DNA of 64,000 nucleotides from the IMG/VR virus record IMGVR_UViG_3300025102_007089, positions 1 to 64,000 of that record; one strand, given 5' to 3'. This document shows positions 1 to 7,792 of this stretch, piece by piece. A program made the translations under genes and the position numbers. Position 1 is the first letter of the stretch. Every line of letters begins with the position of its first letter. The notes under the pieces were generated by a model that saw nothing but the letters and a program-made list of their open reading frames with translations, did no database searches and was not told where the DNA came from. The DNA comes from a virus.

Positions 1-674
1 TTAGATCCAGGTTTAGGCTTTGGTTTTGGAGGACTTGGAGGTGGGGTCGCGACACCATCTCTACCATCTCTACCATCTCTACCGTCACGTCCTGGTGCTG
101 GTGTAGGTGTAGGTTCCGGTGATGGTTTAGGTTCTGGGCCTGGCTTACCACCACCGGGATCAGGTGCAGGAGATTCAGGACCCGGGTCTGGTTTTGGAGC
201 TCCACCAGCTGGACCTATAGCTTTTCCATCTTTTGAAGTAACAGAAGTAAATTGGTATGTATTATCAGCTGATTGAAGAACTTTAATTGTACCACCGGTA
301 AGATCCCTAACCTCTTCTTTACCGCCCTTTTCATCTACAAAAGTACCTTGGTTTATAGGTATAATAAATATATTTTTATTATTTGGATCTTGGGTAGGGC
401 GTCCTAATGCATTTCTAGCTCGAATATCATCCTTATAATGCTCTCTTGCATAATCGTCATCTGTAAAATACTTTTGTACCGCCTTTAAAGGATCAGTAGC
501 ATTAATATCCTTTGCTATACCAGCTACACCCTTTGCAGCACCAACCAATGCTGGTGCATCTTTGGCTAACTGCTTTCCTACCTCACGCGTAGCAGCTCCA
601 AGACCAGCTCCTACCTTTTTCATAAATGAACCAAATCCTTCAGTTAAAACTTCTTTATGGGATAACTTTCTCAC
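1..674 (-). CDS. Partial: Pro-rich late protein with collagen-like Gly-Arg-Asp repeat
   Basis: The frame is open from a GTG at 674 to the left window edge, giving at least 224 residues; the C-terminus is outside. The start is fixed by an AATAAATA late promoter 5 bases upstream. Residues 1-15 (MRKLSHKEVLTEGFG) contain an L-x-E-G site like those cut by T4-type prohead protease. A glycine/alanine-rich amphipathic stretch follows, then a compact domain, a long Pro/Lys/Glu linker from about residue 145, and four consecutive Gly-Arg-Asp triplets, a short collagen-like segment. The family is not recognised. A packaged or head/tail structural protein is inferred from the promoter, leader and repeat. 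Confidence 0.75.
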   Translation of the reverse strand, partial: MRKLSHKEVLTEGFGSFMKKVGAGLGAATREVGKQLAKDAPALVGAAKGVAGIAKDINATDPLKAVQKYFTDDDYAREHYKDDIRARNALGRPTQDPNNKNIFIIPINQGTFVDEKGGKEEVRDLTGGTIKVLQSADNTYQFTSVTSKDGKAIGPAGGAPKPDPGPESPAPDPGGGKPGPEPKPSPEPTPTPAPGRDGRDGRDGRDGVATPPPSPPKPKPKPGS

Positions 675-679
675 ATTGA

Positions 680-687
680 TATTTATT
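680..687 (-). promoter_or_regulatory. Late promoter AATAAATA
   Basis: T4-type late -10 element on the minus strand, 5 bases before the GTG at 674; a start of transcription about 6 bases downstream would fall on or next to the start codon. Confidence 0.65.
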
Positions 688-688
688 C

Positions 689-716
689 TTGATTACCTAA
701 AATATGTAAATATAAT
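689..716 (+). promoter_or_regulatory. Sigma70-like early promoter (TTGATT-16-TATAAT)
   Basis: TTGATT at 689-694 and TATAAT at 711-716 with 16 bp spacing; the ATG of the GTP cyclohydrolase gene is 10 bases after the -10 hexamer. Confidence 0.65.
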
Positions 717-726
717 AATCATATAA

Positions 727-1770
727 ATGAGTAAAAAAGATACTAATTATGAGTGGTTAGGTGATGATGATGAGCTAACCGGTGAAAAAGATGTTATTGC
801 TAAGAAGTTAATGGGTGAGGAATATAGTAAGAGTTATTTTCCCCCTATTAGAGTTTATGATGATAATGTTGATGCTAGTAAAGAATATATTTCTTCTTTA
901 CCTGATTTACAGAATGGACCTTCGAGTCTAATTCAAGGAGCTGCTGTACCTATTCAGCAAGTTGGTATTCATAACTTTAAACTGCCTCTTACTTATAAGA
1001 AACGTAATGGTAAAACTATTGAACTTGAAACTAGTGTTACCGGTAGTGTTAGTTTAGAAGCTCATAAGAAAGGTATTAATATGTCTCGTATTATGAGAAG
1101 CTTTTATGATCACAAAGACGAGACGTTTAGTATTGATAAGATTAAAGATGTTTTAGAAACTTATAAAAATAATCTTAAATGCTTTGACTCAAGAATAATG
1201 CTTAAGATTTCTTATCCTATCAAGCAGAATAGTTTACGTAGTGGTTTAGAAGGTTATCAATATTACGATGTTGTATTTGAAGGCGACTTAACTAAAGAAG
1301 GTGAGTTTAAGAAATATATTCATTTTGATTTTGTTTATTCTTCTGCCTGTCCTTGTAGCTTTGAGTTGAGTGAGCATGCTGAAAAGTATCGTAATAGAGC
1401 TACTGTACCTCATAGTCAAAGAAGTGTTGCTCGTGTAAGTGTTAGATTTGAGGATATGCTTTGGATTGAAGATATTCAAGAGTTATGTTTAGCAGCTTTA
1501 CAAACTGAAACGCAAGTTATGGTTAAGAGAGAAGATGAGCAAGCATTTGCTGAAAAGAACGGTGCTTACTTAAAGTTTGTTGAAGATGCTGTAAGATTGC
1601 TTTATGAAAAGCTTACTAATGAATCTCGTATCTTAGACTTTAAGATTGTTGCTTCTCATAATGAGAGTTTGCATAGTCATAATGCTGTATCAGTTATTGT
1701 AAAAGGTATTGAAGGAGGCTTTAAAGCTGGTGTTACTAGAGATGTTTTTGAATCTACTGGATTACGATAA
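727..1770 (+). CDS. folE2: GTP cyclohydrolase IB (FolE2 type)
   Basis: 347 residues. It opens the pterin ring path by converting GTP to dihydroneopterin triphosphate, the first step towards folate or 7-deazaguanine (preQ0) bases. FolE2 hallmarks are the VGIHNFKLPL segment near residue 79, KGINMSR near 115, and the S-A-C-P-C-S metal/catalytic motif with Cys208 and Cys210. The N-terminal ~60 residues are acidic and phage-specific. It has its own sigma70-like promoter, lies between two minus-strand late genes, and is followed 21 bases later by another plus-strand gene. With QueC at 22761 and an amidotransferase at 25176 it suggests base modification rather than folate supply. Assignment to FolE2 is firm; the pathway use is inferred. 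Confidence 0.9.
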   Translation: MSKKDTNYEWLGDDDELTGEKDVIAKKLMGEEYSKSYFPPIRVYDDNVDASKEYISSLPDLQNGPSSLIQGAAVPIQQVGIHNFKLPLTYKKRNGKTIELETSVTGSVSLEAHKKGINMSRIMRSFYDHKDETFSIDKIKDVLETYKNNLKCFDSRIMLKISYPIKQNSLRSGLEGYQYYDVVFEGDLTKEGEFKKYIHFDFVYSSACPCSFELSEHAEKYRNRATVPHSQRSVARVSVRFEDMLWIEDIQELCLAALQTETQVMVKREDEQAFAEKNGAYLKFVEDAVRLLYEKLTNESRILDFKIVASHNESLHSHNAVSVIVKGIEGGFKAGVTRDVFESTGLR

Positions 1771-1780
1771 GGAACTACCT

Positions 1781-1786
1781 CATAAT
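1781..1786 (+). promoter_or_regulatory. -10-like CATAAT next to GTG start
   Basis: CATAAT followed by 5 bases and the GTG at 1792. A promoter here would give a leaderless message; readthrough from the upstream gene is the alternative. Confidence 0.4.
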
Positions 1787-1791
1787 AAGGT

Positions 1792-2322
1792 GTGAATATT
1801 TTTGTAACAGATCATGATCCAGCTTATTCTACAATTAATCTTTGCGATCAGCATGTAAGATCAAAGATGCAGATTGAAGGAGCTATTATGTTAGCTCATG
1901 CTTTTCCTCAAGAAGTATTAGATCATCCATCTACTCCTAGAACATCAACTGGAAAGCCTCGAAGAAGGGGTAAAGGTTATTTTAATCATCAATGTTCTAT
2001 ATGGGCGAGGGAAACAAAAGATAACTTTAAGTGGTTAGTTGATCATACGTTAGAAATGTTTACTGAACGTATGTATAGATGGCCGGACTCAAATGAGCAT
2101 TTTACTAAGACGTTTATTGAGTGGTGTGGTAAAAATATCCATAATACTATAATGGATAATTATGGTTTAACTAATTACGCTTTAGCTATTGGTAAGGATT
2201 GTGAGTGCAGAAAGGTAAAAGGTTTTGATAACCTTTCAACAATTGACAAATATAGAGAGTATATTCGTTGTGATAAACCTTTTGCTACCTGGACGCAGCG
2301 TCGTATACCAGCTTGGTATTAA
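1792..2322 (+). CDS. Conserved marine-myophage protein of unknown function
   Basis: 176 residues from a GTG start. It begins MNIFVTDHDP and carries H-Q-C-S-I-W-A-R near residue 65, a W-L-V-D-H-T-L-E-M segment, several paired cysteines (D-C-E-C near 144) and a C-terminal TPTWY-like ending (IPAWY). This arrangement matches, from memory, a family widespread in T4-like cyanophages whose role is unknown; conserved His, Cys and Trp suggest an enzyme or metal site. Its stop codon shares TTAA with the stop of the convergent gene at 2319. Placement after FolE2 makes a joint early transcript likely. I do not assign a function. Confidence 0.75.
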   Translation: MNIFVTDHDPAYSTINLCDQHVRSKMQIEGAIMLAHAFPQEVLDHPSTPRTSTGKPRRRGKGYFNHQCSIWARETKDNFKWLVDHTLEMFTERMYRWPDSNEHFTKTFIEWCGKNIHNTIMDNYGLTNYALAIGKDCECRKVKGFDNLSTIDKYREYIRCDKPFATWTQRRIPAWY

Positions 2323-2759
2323 ATATCAGCTTCAATATTTTTATGAGCTATATTTTCTGCACTTACGTCAATTAATGCATCGAGCTCATTTTCAATAAAA
2401 TCCTTACCTACAAGAATTTTATATATATTTGAAGTTCTATCTCCTATAGAAAAAGGTACATTTTTAAATTCCTTATTTCCTATTTTAAAGTCAAATTCTA
2501 CCACCGGTCTATCTTCAGTATTACCGGCACCTACGTTAATTGTAATATTATCTTTCTTATCTTTAGTTAATCTTTTATTGTTAACTGTCTTAAAAACTAC
2601 TTTGTTACCTTGTTCTTGTATATCTTCACCGTGAAGTACATTAAATGCTCCATTACCAGAATCTAATTTAGCAGGAATTTTACCTACACCATCTACATCG
2701 AAGAATTCTATTAATCCTACGACACTTTTTTCTTCAAAGTAGTTCTTAAAATTTTTCAT
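2319..2759 (-). CDS. Retropepsin-like aspartic protease (PF05618-like) with capsid-targeting-like leader
   Basis: 146 residues from the ATG at 2759, one base after the upstream stop; a longer in-frame start at 2783 would overlap the upstream gene and hide the MKNFKNYFEE leader shared with neighbours. The body reads like the retropepsin-type 'ATP-dependent zinc protease' family: I-P-A-K-L-D-S-G-N with presumed catalytic Asp33, a central R-P-V-V-E-F strand and a C-terminal Y-K-I-L-V-G-K-D motif. Members are single-domain and would act as dimers. The leader and late-gene setting suggest it is packaged or acts in prohead maturation, in addition to or in place of a gp21-type serine protease, which is not in this window. 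Confidence 0.75.
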   Translation of the reverse strand: MKNFKNYFEEKSVVGLIEFFDVDGVGKIPAKLDSGNGAFNVLHGEDIQEQGNKVVFKTVNNKRLTKDKKDNITINVGAGNTEDRPVVEFDFKIGNKEFKNVPFSIGDRTSNIYKILVGKDFIENELDALIDVSAENIAHKNIEADI

Positions 2760-2760
2760 A

Positions 2761-3138
2761 TTAATCATGTGGGCATTCTTCACCTTCTGGGCATCCGCAT
2801 CCTTTTAAACTTTCATGTCCCATATTATACATACTATCTCCTCCCATTTCTTTAGTATGTTCGTAATCTAACCAATGGTATACTGAGGATAAATAATCAG
2901 CTGCTTTAGTAATTTTTGAAGCAGTCCATCCTTCTAAATCAGGAATACCATCTAACATAGCAGATATTTTTTCTGCATATTTATGAGCTTTTAATAGATC
3001 AGACTTAGCCATATGAATCTCAGAATTATCATGTTCGTGTTCATGTTCAACAGGAGGCTCTTCCTCAACAGCCTGTACAACCACCATACCTGGAGTCATC
3101 ATTTCATTAAGTAAGTTATCGTCTCTTCTATATCTCAT
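2761..3138 (-). CDS. Conserved virion-type protein with His/Glu-rich linker and Cys tail
   Basis: 125 residues. The first 15 include L-L-N-E-M, resembling a prohead-protease site. A His/Glu run (E-H-E-H-E-H-D) near residue 35 precedes a helical domain (KSDLLKAHKYAEKI... then WTASKITKAADYLSSV) typical of a short protein common in marine T4-like phages. The C-terminus G-C-G-C-P-E-G-E-E-C-P-H-D could bind metal. A GATAAATA late promoter lies 5 bases upstream, inside the end of the next gene. Function is unknown; a packaged or head-associated role is inferred. Confidence 0.75.
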   Translation of the reverse strand: MRYRRDDNLLNEMMTPGMVVVQAVEEEPPVEHEHEHDNSEIHMAKSDLLKAHKYAEKISAMLDGIPDLEGWTASKITKAADYLSSVYHWLDYEHTKEMGGDSMYNMGHESLKGCGCPEGEECPHD

Positions 3139-3143
3139 ACTAT

Positions 3144-3151
3144 TATTTATC
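3144..3151 (-). promoter_or_regulatory. Late promoter GATAAATA
   Basis: Minus-strand element 5 bases before the ATG at 3138; it overlaps the stop region of the upstream gene (3147-3809), so it can only add transcription for the downstream genes. Confidence 0.6.
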
Positions 3152-3809
3152 TATTATTCCAGTCTTTCTGCAGAATATTAATAATTGCATCTTTATCTGT
3201 TTCGTTAAGATCTAAGGGCGTAAATCTTTCAACTGCCTCTTCAATGTTACCAACTTCAAGATATTCCTTCATATCTTTTGCTCTTACACCACCTCCTAAT
3301 GCTTTTTCTTGAGCTATAAGTGTTACATGAGGGTATTTATCTTTATTTTCAAAACTTTTGTTACGAGCTGCATCACCCGGTCCGGACCCTATAATAATTT
3401 TTTTATCTGTATTTTCATCTGCAAAGTCATATGAACTCTTTACAGGACTTATAGGAGCAATATTTACCTCTACCGGCTTCCCAGCTTGAGTATATATTTC
3501 CCAAATAGCTTTAGATGCATCTGGAGTTATCCACTCTCTACCTGGTCTGTTTTGTTTTTTACCAATAAATATAACACCTTTATCTGCATCCTTTAAAAGT
3601 TTATTAAACATTTCTAAGTGACCTTTATGTGGTGGCTTAAATCCTCCAGCAAGTAAAGCTACTGTTTCGTTAGCATTCTCTTCTTGCTCAACTCTATCCA
3701 TATACCGCTTAGCTTCCTTCTCTGCTTCCTTCATATGAAACTGAGATATTTCCTCAGACTCAAATCTGGAACTAGGCTGTTGTTCAAAATATTCTTTAAA
3801 TGTTTTCAT
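3147..3809 (-). CDS. Nucleotidylyltransferase-fold protein (HxGH) with capsid-targeting-like leader
   Basis: 220 residues from the ATG at 3809, which overlaps the previous stop as TAATG; a start at 3839 is possible but would bury the leader MKTFKEYFEQ. After a charged helical N-terminus, residues 49-64 (TVALLAGGFKPPHKGH) form the phosphate-binding motif of the cytidylyl/nicotinamide-mononucleotide adenylyl-transferase fold, with His61 and His64 as the HxGH pair. I-S-P-V-K-S-S-Y-D-F further on resembles the second conserved ISxT/R-like motif. Substrate is unknown; NMN, pantetheine phosphate or a cell-surface precursor are all possible. The leader suggests packaging into the head. Confidence 0.8.
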   Translation of the reverse strand: MKTFKEYFEQQPSSRFESEEISQFHMKEAEKEAKRYMDRVEQEENANETVALLAGGFKPPHKGHLEMFNKLLKDADKGVIFIGKKQNRPGREWITPDASKAIWEIYTQAGKPVEVNIAPISPVKSSYDFADENTDKKIIIGSGPGDAARNKSFENKDKYPHVTLIAQEKALGGGVRAKDMKEYLEVGNIEEAVERFTPLDLNETDKDAIINILQKDWNNR

Positions 3810-4309
3810 TATGCTTCTTCCATAGTATCGGGATACCAATCTGGTAAAGGTGCTTCTTGTATCCTATTAGCGTATTCTTTTTTAGCTTCTTCAAAATCTG
3901 TTGATACTTTACCATCAACCATATCTTTTACAAAGCCTAAAGTAGCAGCGTTAGCATAGAGATCACCGCACCTTGCTGTTACTTCTTTTTTAAGCCCATC
4001 ATATATAATACTACCAGTAACATGACCTAAAGTATCTAACATATCTGCAGGTACATCAATATTCATTGTTGAATATACATAATCCCTATGTGCAGCAGGA
4101 AACTCATGAGGTATACTCTCGTCTTTAATATATACAGTATCAAATGGAGGCTCTATATTATTCCAAAGTAACATATTTTCAGTTACCTCATCCGGTTCAC
4201 CAAATTTCTTTATGAGCTTTATTGCGTAATCTCTAGCATCATCAAACTCCCAGCCTTTGAGAGATTCAACTGCACTACCTTCTTCAAAATATTCTTTAAA
4301 TGTTCTCAT
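3809..4309 (-). CDS. Hypothetical protein with capsid-targeting-like leader
   Basis: 166 residues starting MRTFKEYFEEGSAVES, almost identical in its first ten residues to the leaders of the flanking genes. E-E-G at 9-11 and a second acidic C-terminus (DTMEEA) stand out. The body is mixed alpha/beta with W-E-F-D-D-A-R-D-Y-A and a conserved-looking centre (PHEFPAAHRDYVYSTMNIDV). No family is recognised. The gene overlaps both neighbours by a few bases, so it is translated as part of one late operon. Confidence 0.65.
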   Translation of the reverse strand: MRTFKEYFEEGSAVESLKGWEFDDARDYAIKLIKKFGEPDEVTENMLLWNNIEPPFDTVYIKDESIPHEFPAAHRDYVYSTMNIDVPADMLDTLGHVTGSIIYDGLKKEVTARCGDLYANAATLGFVKDMVDGKVSTDFEEAKKEYANRIQEAPLPDWYPDTMEEA

Positions 4310-5520
4310 CGTTTAGTACTTGTTTGACCTCCGCTAAAGTTAGCACGACTAAACTCTAATCTATCTACAAGCTTAACTGCATCACCAGCTTTAGATACAC
4401 TTACATAGCCTTCAGGAGATGTTACTTTTAACGTACCGTCCTCTGCATCTAAGAAATGCTTAGTGTTATATACGGCATTATTATACTTGTTAATAAAGAT
4501 CTGTTTAGCTTGAGAAAGCAGCTTACTTACCTTAAAAATATTTACTATATCATCTTTTTGCTGGTTGAATTCAGCCATTTTCTTCTTAAAACTCTCTTCA
4601 ACTTTAAGTTTACCAGCTTTAGACTTTCTCTTTTCAATTTCTTTAGTCATTCTACCTTTAAACCAATCAACAAAGTTATTAAAAGACTCTTCTGGATTCT
4701 CTAAGAATTTACCTTTTTGAATCTCAGAGTTAGCATATATGTTTAATAAATCAAGAGGTAGATCATTATAATCTACTTTAATAGAGTCAGCAGTTTTAAC
4801 AAAATCCTTAACTTGTTTTGCTTCATCTGTTGTTAGAGTAACTGTTCCAGTAGTATCAGTAAATATAGCATCATCAACCCATACTCCTGGCACTTTTTTA
4901 AGCCCTTTTACATTAATACCATATTGCGGGGGGCTATCTAAATCAGCATACCCTGTATGGAATACAATACCGAATACTGAATTTGCTATTTCACTGCCTA
5001 ATTTTGAATCTTTCTCTACAGCATACTTAATTGTATTAGGTTTAAAAGTAAAATGCTCTACACCATCAATATTTTCTTTGTTAACAGATGATGAATCAAA
5101 CATAAAATCACCTTGAAGAATACCTTTTATACCAAGCTTAGGAAGATACTTAAGAGCTTTCTTTAATTTATCAGCTAAACCTGGCGCATGCCCGTGATTC
5201 ATCTCTATATCATTATCAGTATAGTTAATTTTTGGACCAGTTTTATTAAAAACTGATTTAGTACCTACGAAAAATTTACCAGTATCAGGATGTTTACCAA
5301 CAAACATAGCTGGCGCACCATCCCATTTAACAGAAGTATTAACCTTTCTTTTACTCTTACCTTGTAAATGTGATAATAAGTCAGTTATAAATCCTCTTGC
5401 TGTCTTATAACCACCTTCGCCTTTAGTAAGTACCAGCTCTTCTAAATGAGTAAGGTGTGTATTAGCCTTAGCTTCATTAAGAAGTTCGTATTGTTCAAAA
5501 TATAGTTTAAAGTTTTTCAT
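4306..5520 (-). CDS. KxDG-motif nucleotidyltransferase-like phage protein with capsid-targeting-like leader
   Basis: 404 residues. The leader MKNFKLYFEQYELLNEAKAN has an L-N-E-A site typical of prohead-protease cleavage. Residues 61-75 (NTSVKWDGAPAMFVG) contain Lys65-x-Asp67-Gly68, the nucleotidyl-lysine motif of the DNA/RNA ligase and capping superfamily; F-F-V-G-T-K-S, G-I-L-Q-G-D-F-M-F and G-I-V-F-H-T-G-Y follow in the order expected of further ligase-like motifs. Homologs are common in marine T4-like phages, usually annotated only as hypothetical (DUF6267-type, from memory). A coiled, basic C-terminal half follows. Covalent lysine-AMP chemistry is plausible but unproven. Start and upstream stop overlap as ATGA. 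Confidence 0.75.
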   Translation of the reverse strand: MKNFKLYFEQYELLNEAKANTHLTHLEELVLTKGEGGYKTARGFITDLLSHLQGKSKRKVNTSVKWDGAPAMFVGKHPDTGKFFVGTKSVFNKTGPKINYTDNDIEMNHGHAPGLADKLKKALKYLPKLGIKGILQGDFMFDSSSVNKENIDGVEHFTFKPNTIKYAVEKDSKLGSEIANSVFGIVFHTGYADLDSPPQYGINVKGLKKVPGVWVDDAIFTDTTGTVTLTTDEAKQVKDFVKTADSIKVDYNDLPLDLLNIYANSEIQKGKFLENPEESFNNFVDWFKGRMTKEIEKRKSKAGKLKVEESFKKKMAEFNQQKDDIVNIFKVSKLLSQAKQIFINKYNNAVYNTKHFLDAEDGTLKVTSPEGYVSVSKAGDAVKLVDRLEFSRANFSGGQTSTKR

Positions 5521-6629
5521 ACTAAGAAAAATTCTTTTGCAAAGGCTACTGAGGTATTACTACCCGGGTAGTAAATATACACCCCTTCACCGTCAAATTT
5601 AAATTTAATCATACCTTTTTCAACTGCATTAATTACTGAGCTCAACTGCCCAACATTAACATAATTAGACTTAAAAAAGGTACCTTTGTCCAATTCATCG
5701 GGTTTTGTTTTTCTACCCTGAAATCCTTTTTGATATACAGCTAATAAAATATTAAATCCATGCTGTTCATCTGATTCTCCATCTTTATTACCCTGGTTGC
5801 CATACTGAAAGAGCAATAATGCACCTAAGTAGTCTTTTCTTAGTTCAGGGCTATCGTAATCATAAACCTTTTTAAACGCTTCCGTACTAAATGCTTCTTT
5901 ACATAACTTACTATTAAAATCTTGCGAAGGGTTTATTTGATCTAAATTAATTTCACCTTTAGCTATTCCATTAATTAATTTTCTATCATTAGCAAAACCA
6001 GCTCCTCTAGCACTAATAACCCTACCCATTCCGGTTTTTACTTCAATCTGTAAACCGCTTGGTAATTCTAAATCACCTACTTTACCCTTTCTTGCCTCTG
6101 TTAACACAGATAAAGCTAGTTCACCCGCACCTACACTCACTACTCCTTCTTCGAATTTTCTTACAAATAATTGATTATAAAATTTCTTTTTCTCTTCTTC
6201 TTTTTTCAAGAATGAAAGTTGCGGATAACACACCTTAAATAAATCGACCTCACCCATTAAACCTGATAAATTTTCTCCTAATACATTTAAACCATCCTTA
6301 TTAGATACAAACTCTTTTAATTTACTATAATCGACGCTATAATCTAAAAATAAAAAATATAAAAATTTATTCTGGGTATTAAATCCCGCTTTTGTAGCTA
6401 GTGTATTAATTATTTCAATATCCTCGTTAGACATAAACGAACCCTTTACATTACCTTTAAAATAACCAGCTATTTTTTCTATCTCATCTTTATCTACTTC
6501 TACTTCTTCTACAGTATCATCATCAAATGTAAGAGTTAATTTAGCCTCTCCTAATACCTGTAGATGCTTACGTGGAGGTATATTACCCCCTACTTTCTCT
6601 TTATAGATTTTTTCTAGTGACCACTGCAT
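5517..6629 (-). CDS. Possible PD-(D/E)XK-fold nuclease
   Basis: 370 residues. Residues 168-198 give a plausible nuclease core: G-A-G-E (Glu170), G-D-L-E-L (Asp186) and L-Q-I-E-V-K (Glu196, Lys198), the D-x(n)-E-x-K arrangement of restriction-type nucleases. The N-terminus has V-L-G-E-A near residue 25, a likely prohead-protease cut site. The C-terminal part is rich in aromatic residues and has no recognised domain. It lies in the operon of leader-bearing genes and overlaps the KxDG gene start. The nuclease call rests on the motif alone; an inactive structural relative cannot be excluded. Confidence 0.5.
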   Translation of the reverse strand: MQWSLEKIYKEKVGGNIPPRKHLQVLGEAKLTLTFDDDTVEEVEVDKDEIEKIAGYFKGNVKGSFMSNEDIEIINTLATKAGFNTQNKFLYFLFLDYSVDYSKLKEFVSNKDGLNVLGENLSGLMGEVDLFKVCYPQLSFLKKEEEKKKFYNQLFVRKFEEGVVSVGAGELALSVLTEARKGKVGDLELPSGLQIEVKTGMGRVISARGAGFANDRKLINGIAKGEINLDQINPSQDFNSKLCKEAFSTEAFKKVYDYDSPELRKDYLGALLLFQYGNQGNKDGESDEQHGFNILLAVYQKGFQGRKTKPDELDKGTFFKSNYVNVGQLSSVINAVEKGMIKFKFDGEGVYIYYPGSNTSVAFAKEFFLV

Positions 6630-6631
6630 GA

Positions 6632-6928
6632 TTAAATTTCTTGAAGTTCAGATGCAAATGATTTATTTGAAGATTGTAATATATCTTGTATAGCGTCAGT
6701 AACTTTTTTAGGGTCACTTTGAACAAATTCATTAGATAACGAATTAATCATATTTTCTTCTTCAATACTAGGACTATATGAAAAAGCGAGAGCAGCTAAC
6801 TTAGTAAGATAAATTTCTGCTTCTGCTGTCACCCTTTCAGGTGGTGATTCAACGTCGACTTCAGCATCTACTTCTTCCTGTTCATATAATTTACTGAACC
6901 TATCAAATAATTTAAGTGTTTTATTCAT
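6632..6928 (-). CDS. Small acidic late protein, leader-like N-terminus
   Basis: 98 residues. It starts MNKTLKLFDRFSKLYEQEE, an amphipathic basic-to-acidic leader like those of neighbouring packaged proteins, then a Glu/Val-rich stretch and two helices (EAEIYLTKLAALAF and KVTDAIQDIL). Overlaps the upstream gene by 8 bases. No family recognised; an internal head protein or a core component is inferred from location. Confidence 0.6.
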   Translation of the reverse strand: MNKTLKLFDRFSKLYEQEEVDAEVDVESPPERVTAEAEIYLTKLAALAFSYSPSIEEENMINSLSNEFVQSDPKKVTDAIQDILQSSNKSFASELQEI

Positions 6929-7274
6929 CTCTTTTAGCTAATTGTTGTTTTAATTCTTGAGTTTTATTAATAAATTTTCTAACTCTTTCTTGATCAACTT
7001 GGTTTCTATCCTCTACTGCCTTCTTAGCCTCATCCCCTTTAACATCGCTAATATCTTCAGCCTCTTGATCTTCTGCATCTTCTACATTATCAATACTTAC
7101 TTTATACTTATTACCTTCATCATCCATAATATGTAAAAAATTAGACATTGGTCTATTTTTAACTTTAACACCTTTATCCAATAAAACTCTTAATAGAGTT
7201 AATTTAGCTTTAGTGTTTCTATCTACAGAATCATCAGGGGTATGATCTTCTACTAAGTCAAGAAACTTATCCAT
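6921..7274 (-). CDS. Small charged late protein
   Basis: 117 residues starting MDKFLDLVEDH. The first half is basic (KAKLTLLRVLLDKGVKVKNR), the second is acidic with E-D-A-E-D-Q-E-A-E-D, and the C-terminus is a predicted helix rich in Lys and Gln. A CATAAATA late promoter lies exactly 5 bases before its ATG and overlaps the stop of the upstream gene. Function unknown; a prohead core or internal protein is possible. Confidence 0.65.
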   Translation of the reverse strand: MDKFLDLVEDHTPDDSVDRNTKAKLTLLRVLLDKGVKVKNRPMSNFLHIMDDEGNKYKVSIDNVEDAEDQEAEDISDVKGDEAKKAVEDRNQVDQERVRKFINKTQELKQQLAKRDE

Positions 7275-7279
7275 GAATA

Positions 7280-7287
7280 TATTTATG
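7280..7287 (-). promoter_or_regulatory. Late promoter CATAAATA
   Basis: Minus-strand element 5 bases before the ATG at 7274; it overlaps the TAA stop (7283-7285) of the upstream gene. Confidence 0.65.
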
Positions 7288-7792
7288 TCATAAGAGACAG
7301 TTTTACATTCATATCGTTAAGTAATTCAGCTTCTAAGTGCTTTAATTCGTACTTTTTAAGAAACTTACGAAATTTAGCTAAAGATATGTTAAATTTATCA
7401 GTTATAACGTGGTAATCAGATTCTCTATCACTTACAAACTCATCAAACGTATACTTATCGTATATAATATTAGGAGTTAATGAGTTAAATATTCGTTTTA
7501 CTAAAGATTCTTCTATAGTTTTTTCCGATTCAACCTTATAATAAAAATATTTTTTATACTTCGATGACTTGCAAGCACGTATAACCTCTTTTATTATAAA
7601 ATGAATACCTAATTTGTTCTTATCAGTACGCGAAAGTTTTAAATTATTTTCAGTTATATGAAAAATATACTCATTGAATGACTTAGTTAAGTAATAATTT
7701 AAATTAATTATATCTACATTCCGAACAGGATCATAGAAATTACTGTTTTCTTTTACCAATTCGGAGGTTGATAATTCCGTTATAGTAGTCAT
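7283..7792 (-). CDS. Hypothetical late-operon protein
   Basis: 169 residues, rich in Asn, Tyr, Lys and Ile, with helices typical of a small DNA- or protein-binding module (ITDKFNISLAKFRKFLKKY near residue 130 could be a helix-turn-helix, weakly). No leader-type N-terminus. Its first 53 bases overlap the end of the GIY-YIG gene in another frame, an unusually long overlap for this genome. No family recognised. Confidence 0.6.
   Translation of the reverse strand: MTTITELSTSELVKENSNFYDPVRNVDIINLNYYLTKSFNEYIFHITENNLKLSRTDKNKLGIHFIIKEVIRACKSSKYKKYFYYKVESEKTIEESLVKRIFNSLTPNIIYDKYTFDEFVSDRESDYHVITDKFNISLAKFRKFLKKYELKHLEAELLNDMNVKLSLMT

Noticed and set aside
60-95. CRISPR-like short direct repeats
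   Set aside because: The tandem ccatctcta units encode the Gly-Arg-Asp triplets of an open reading frame; there are no spacers or cas genes.
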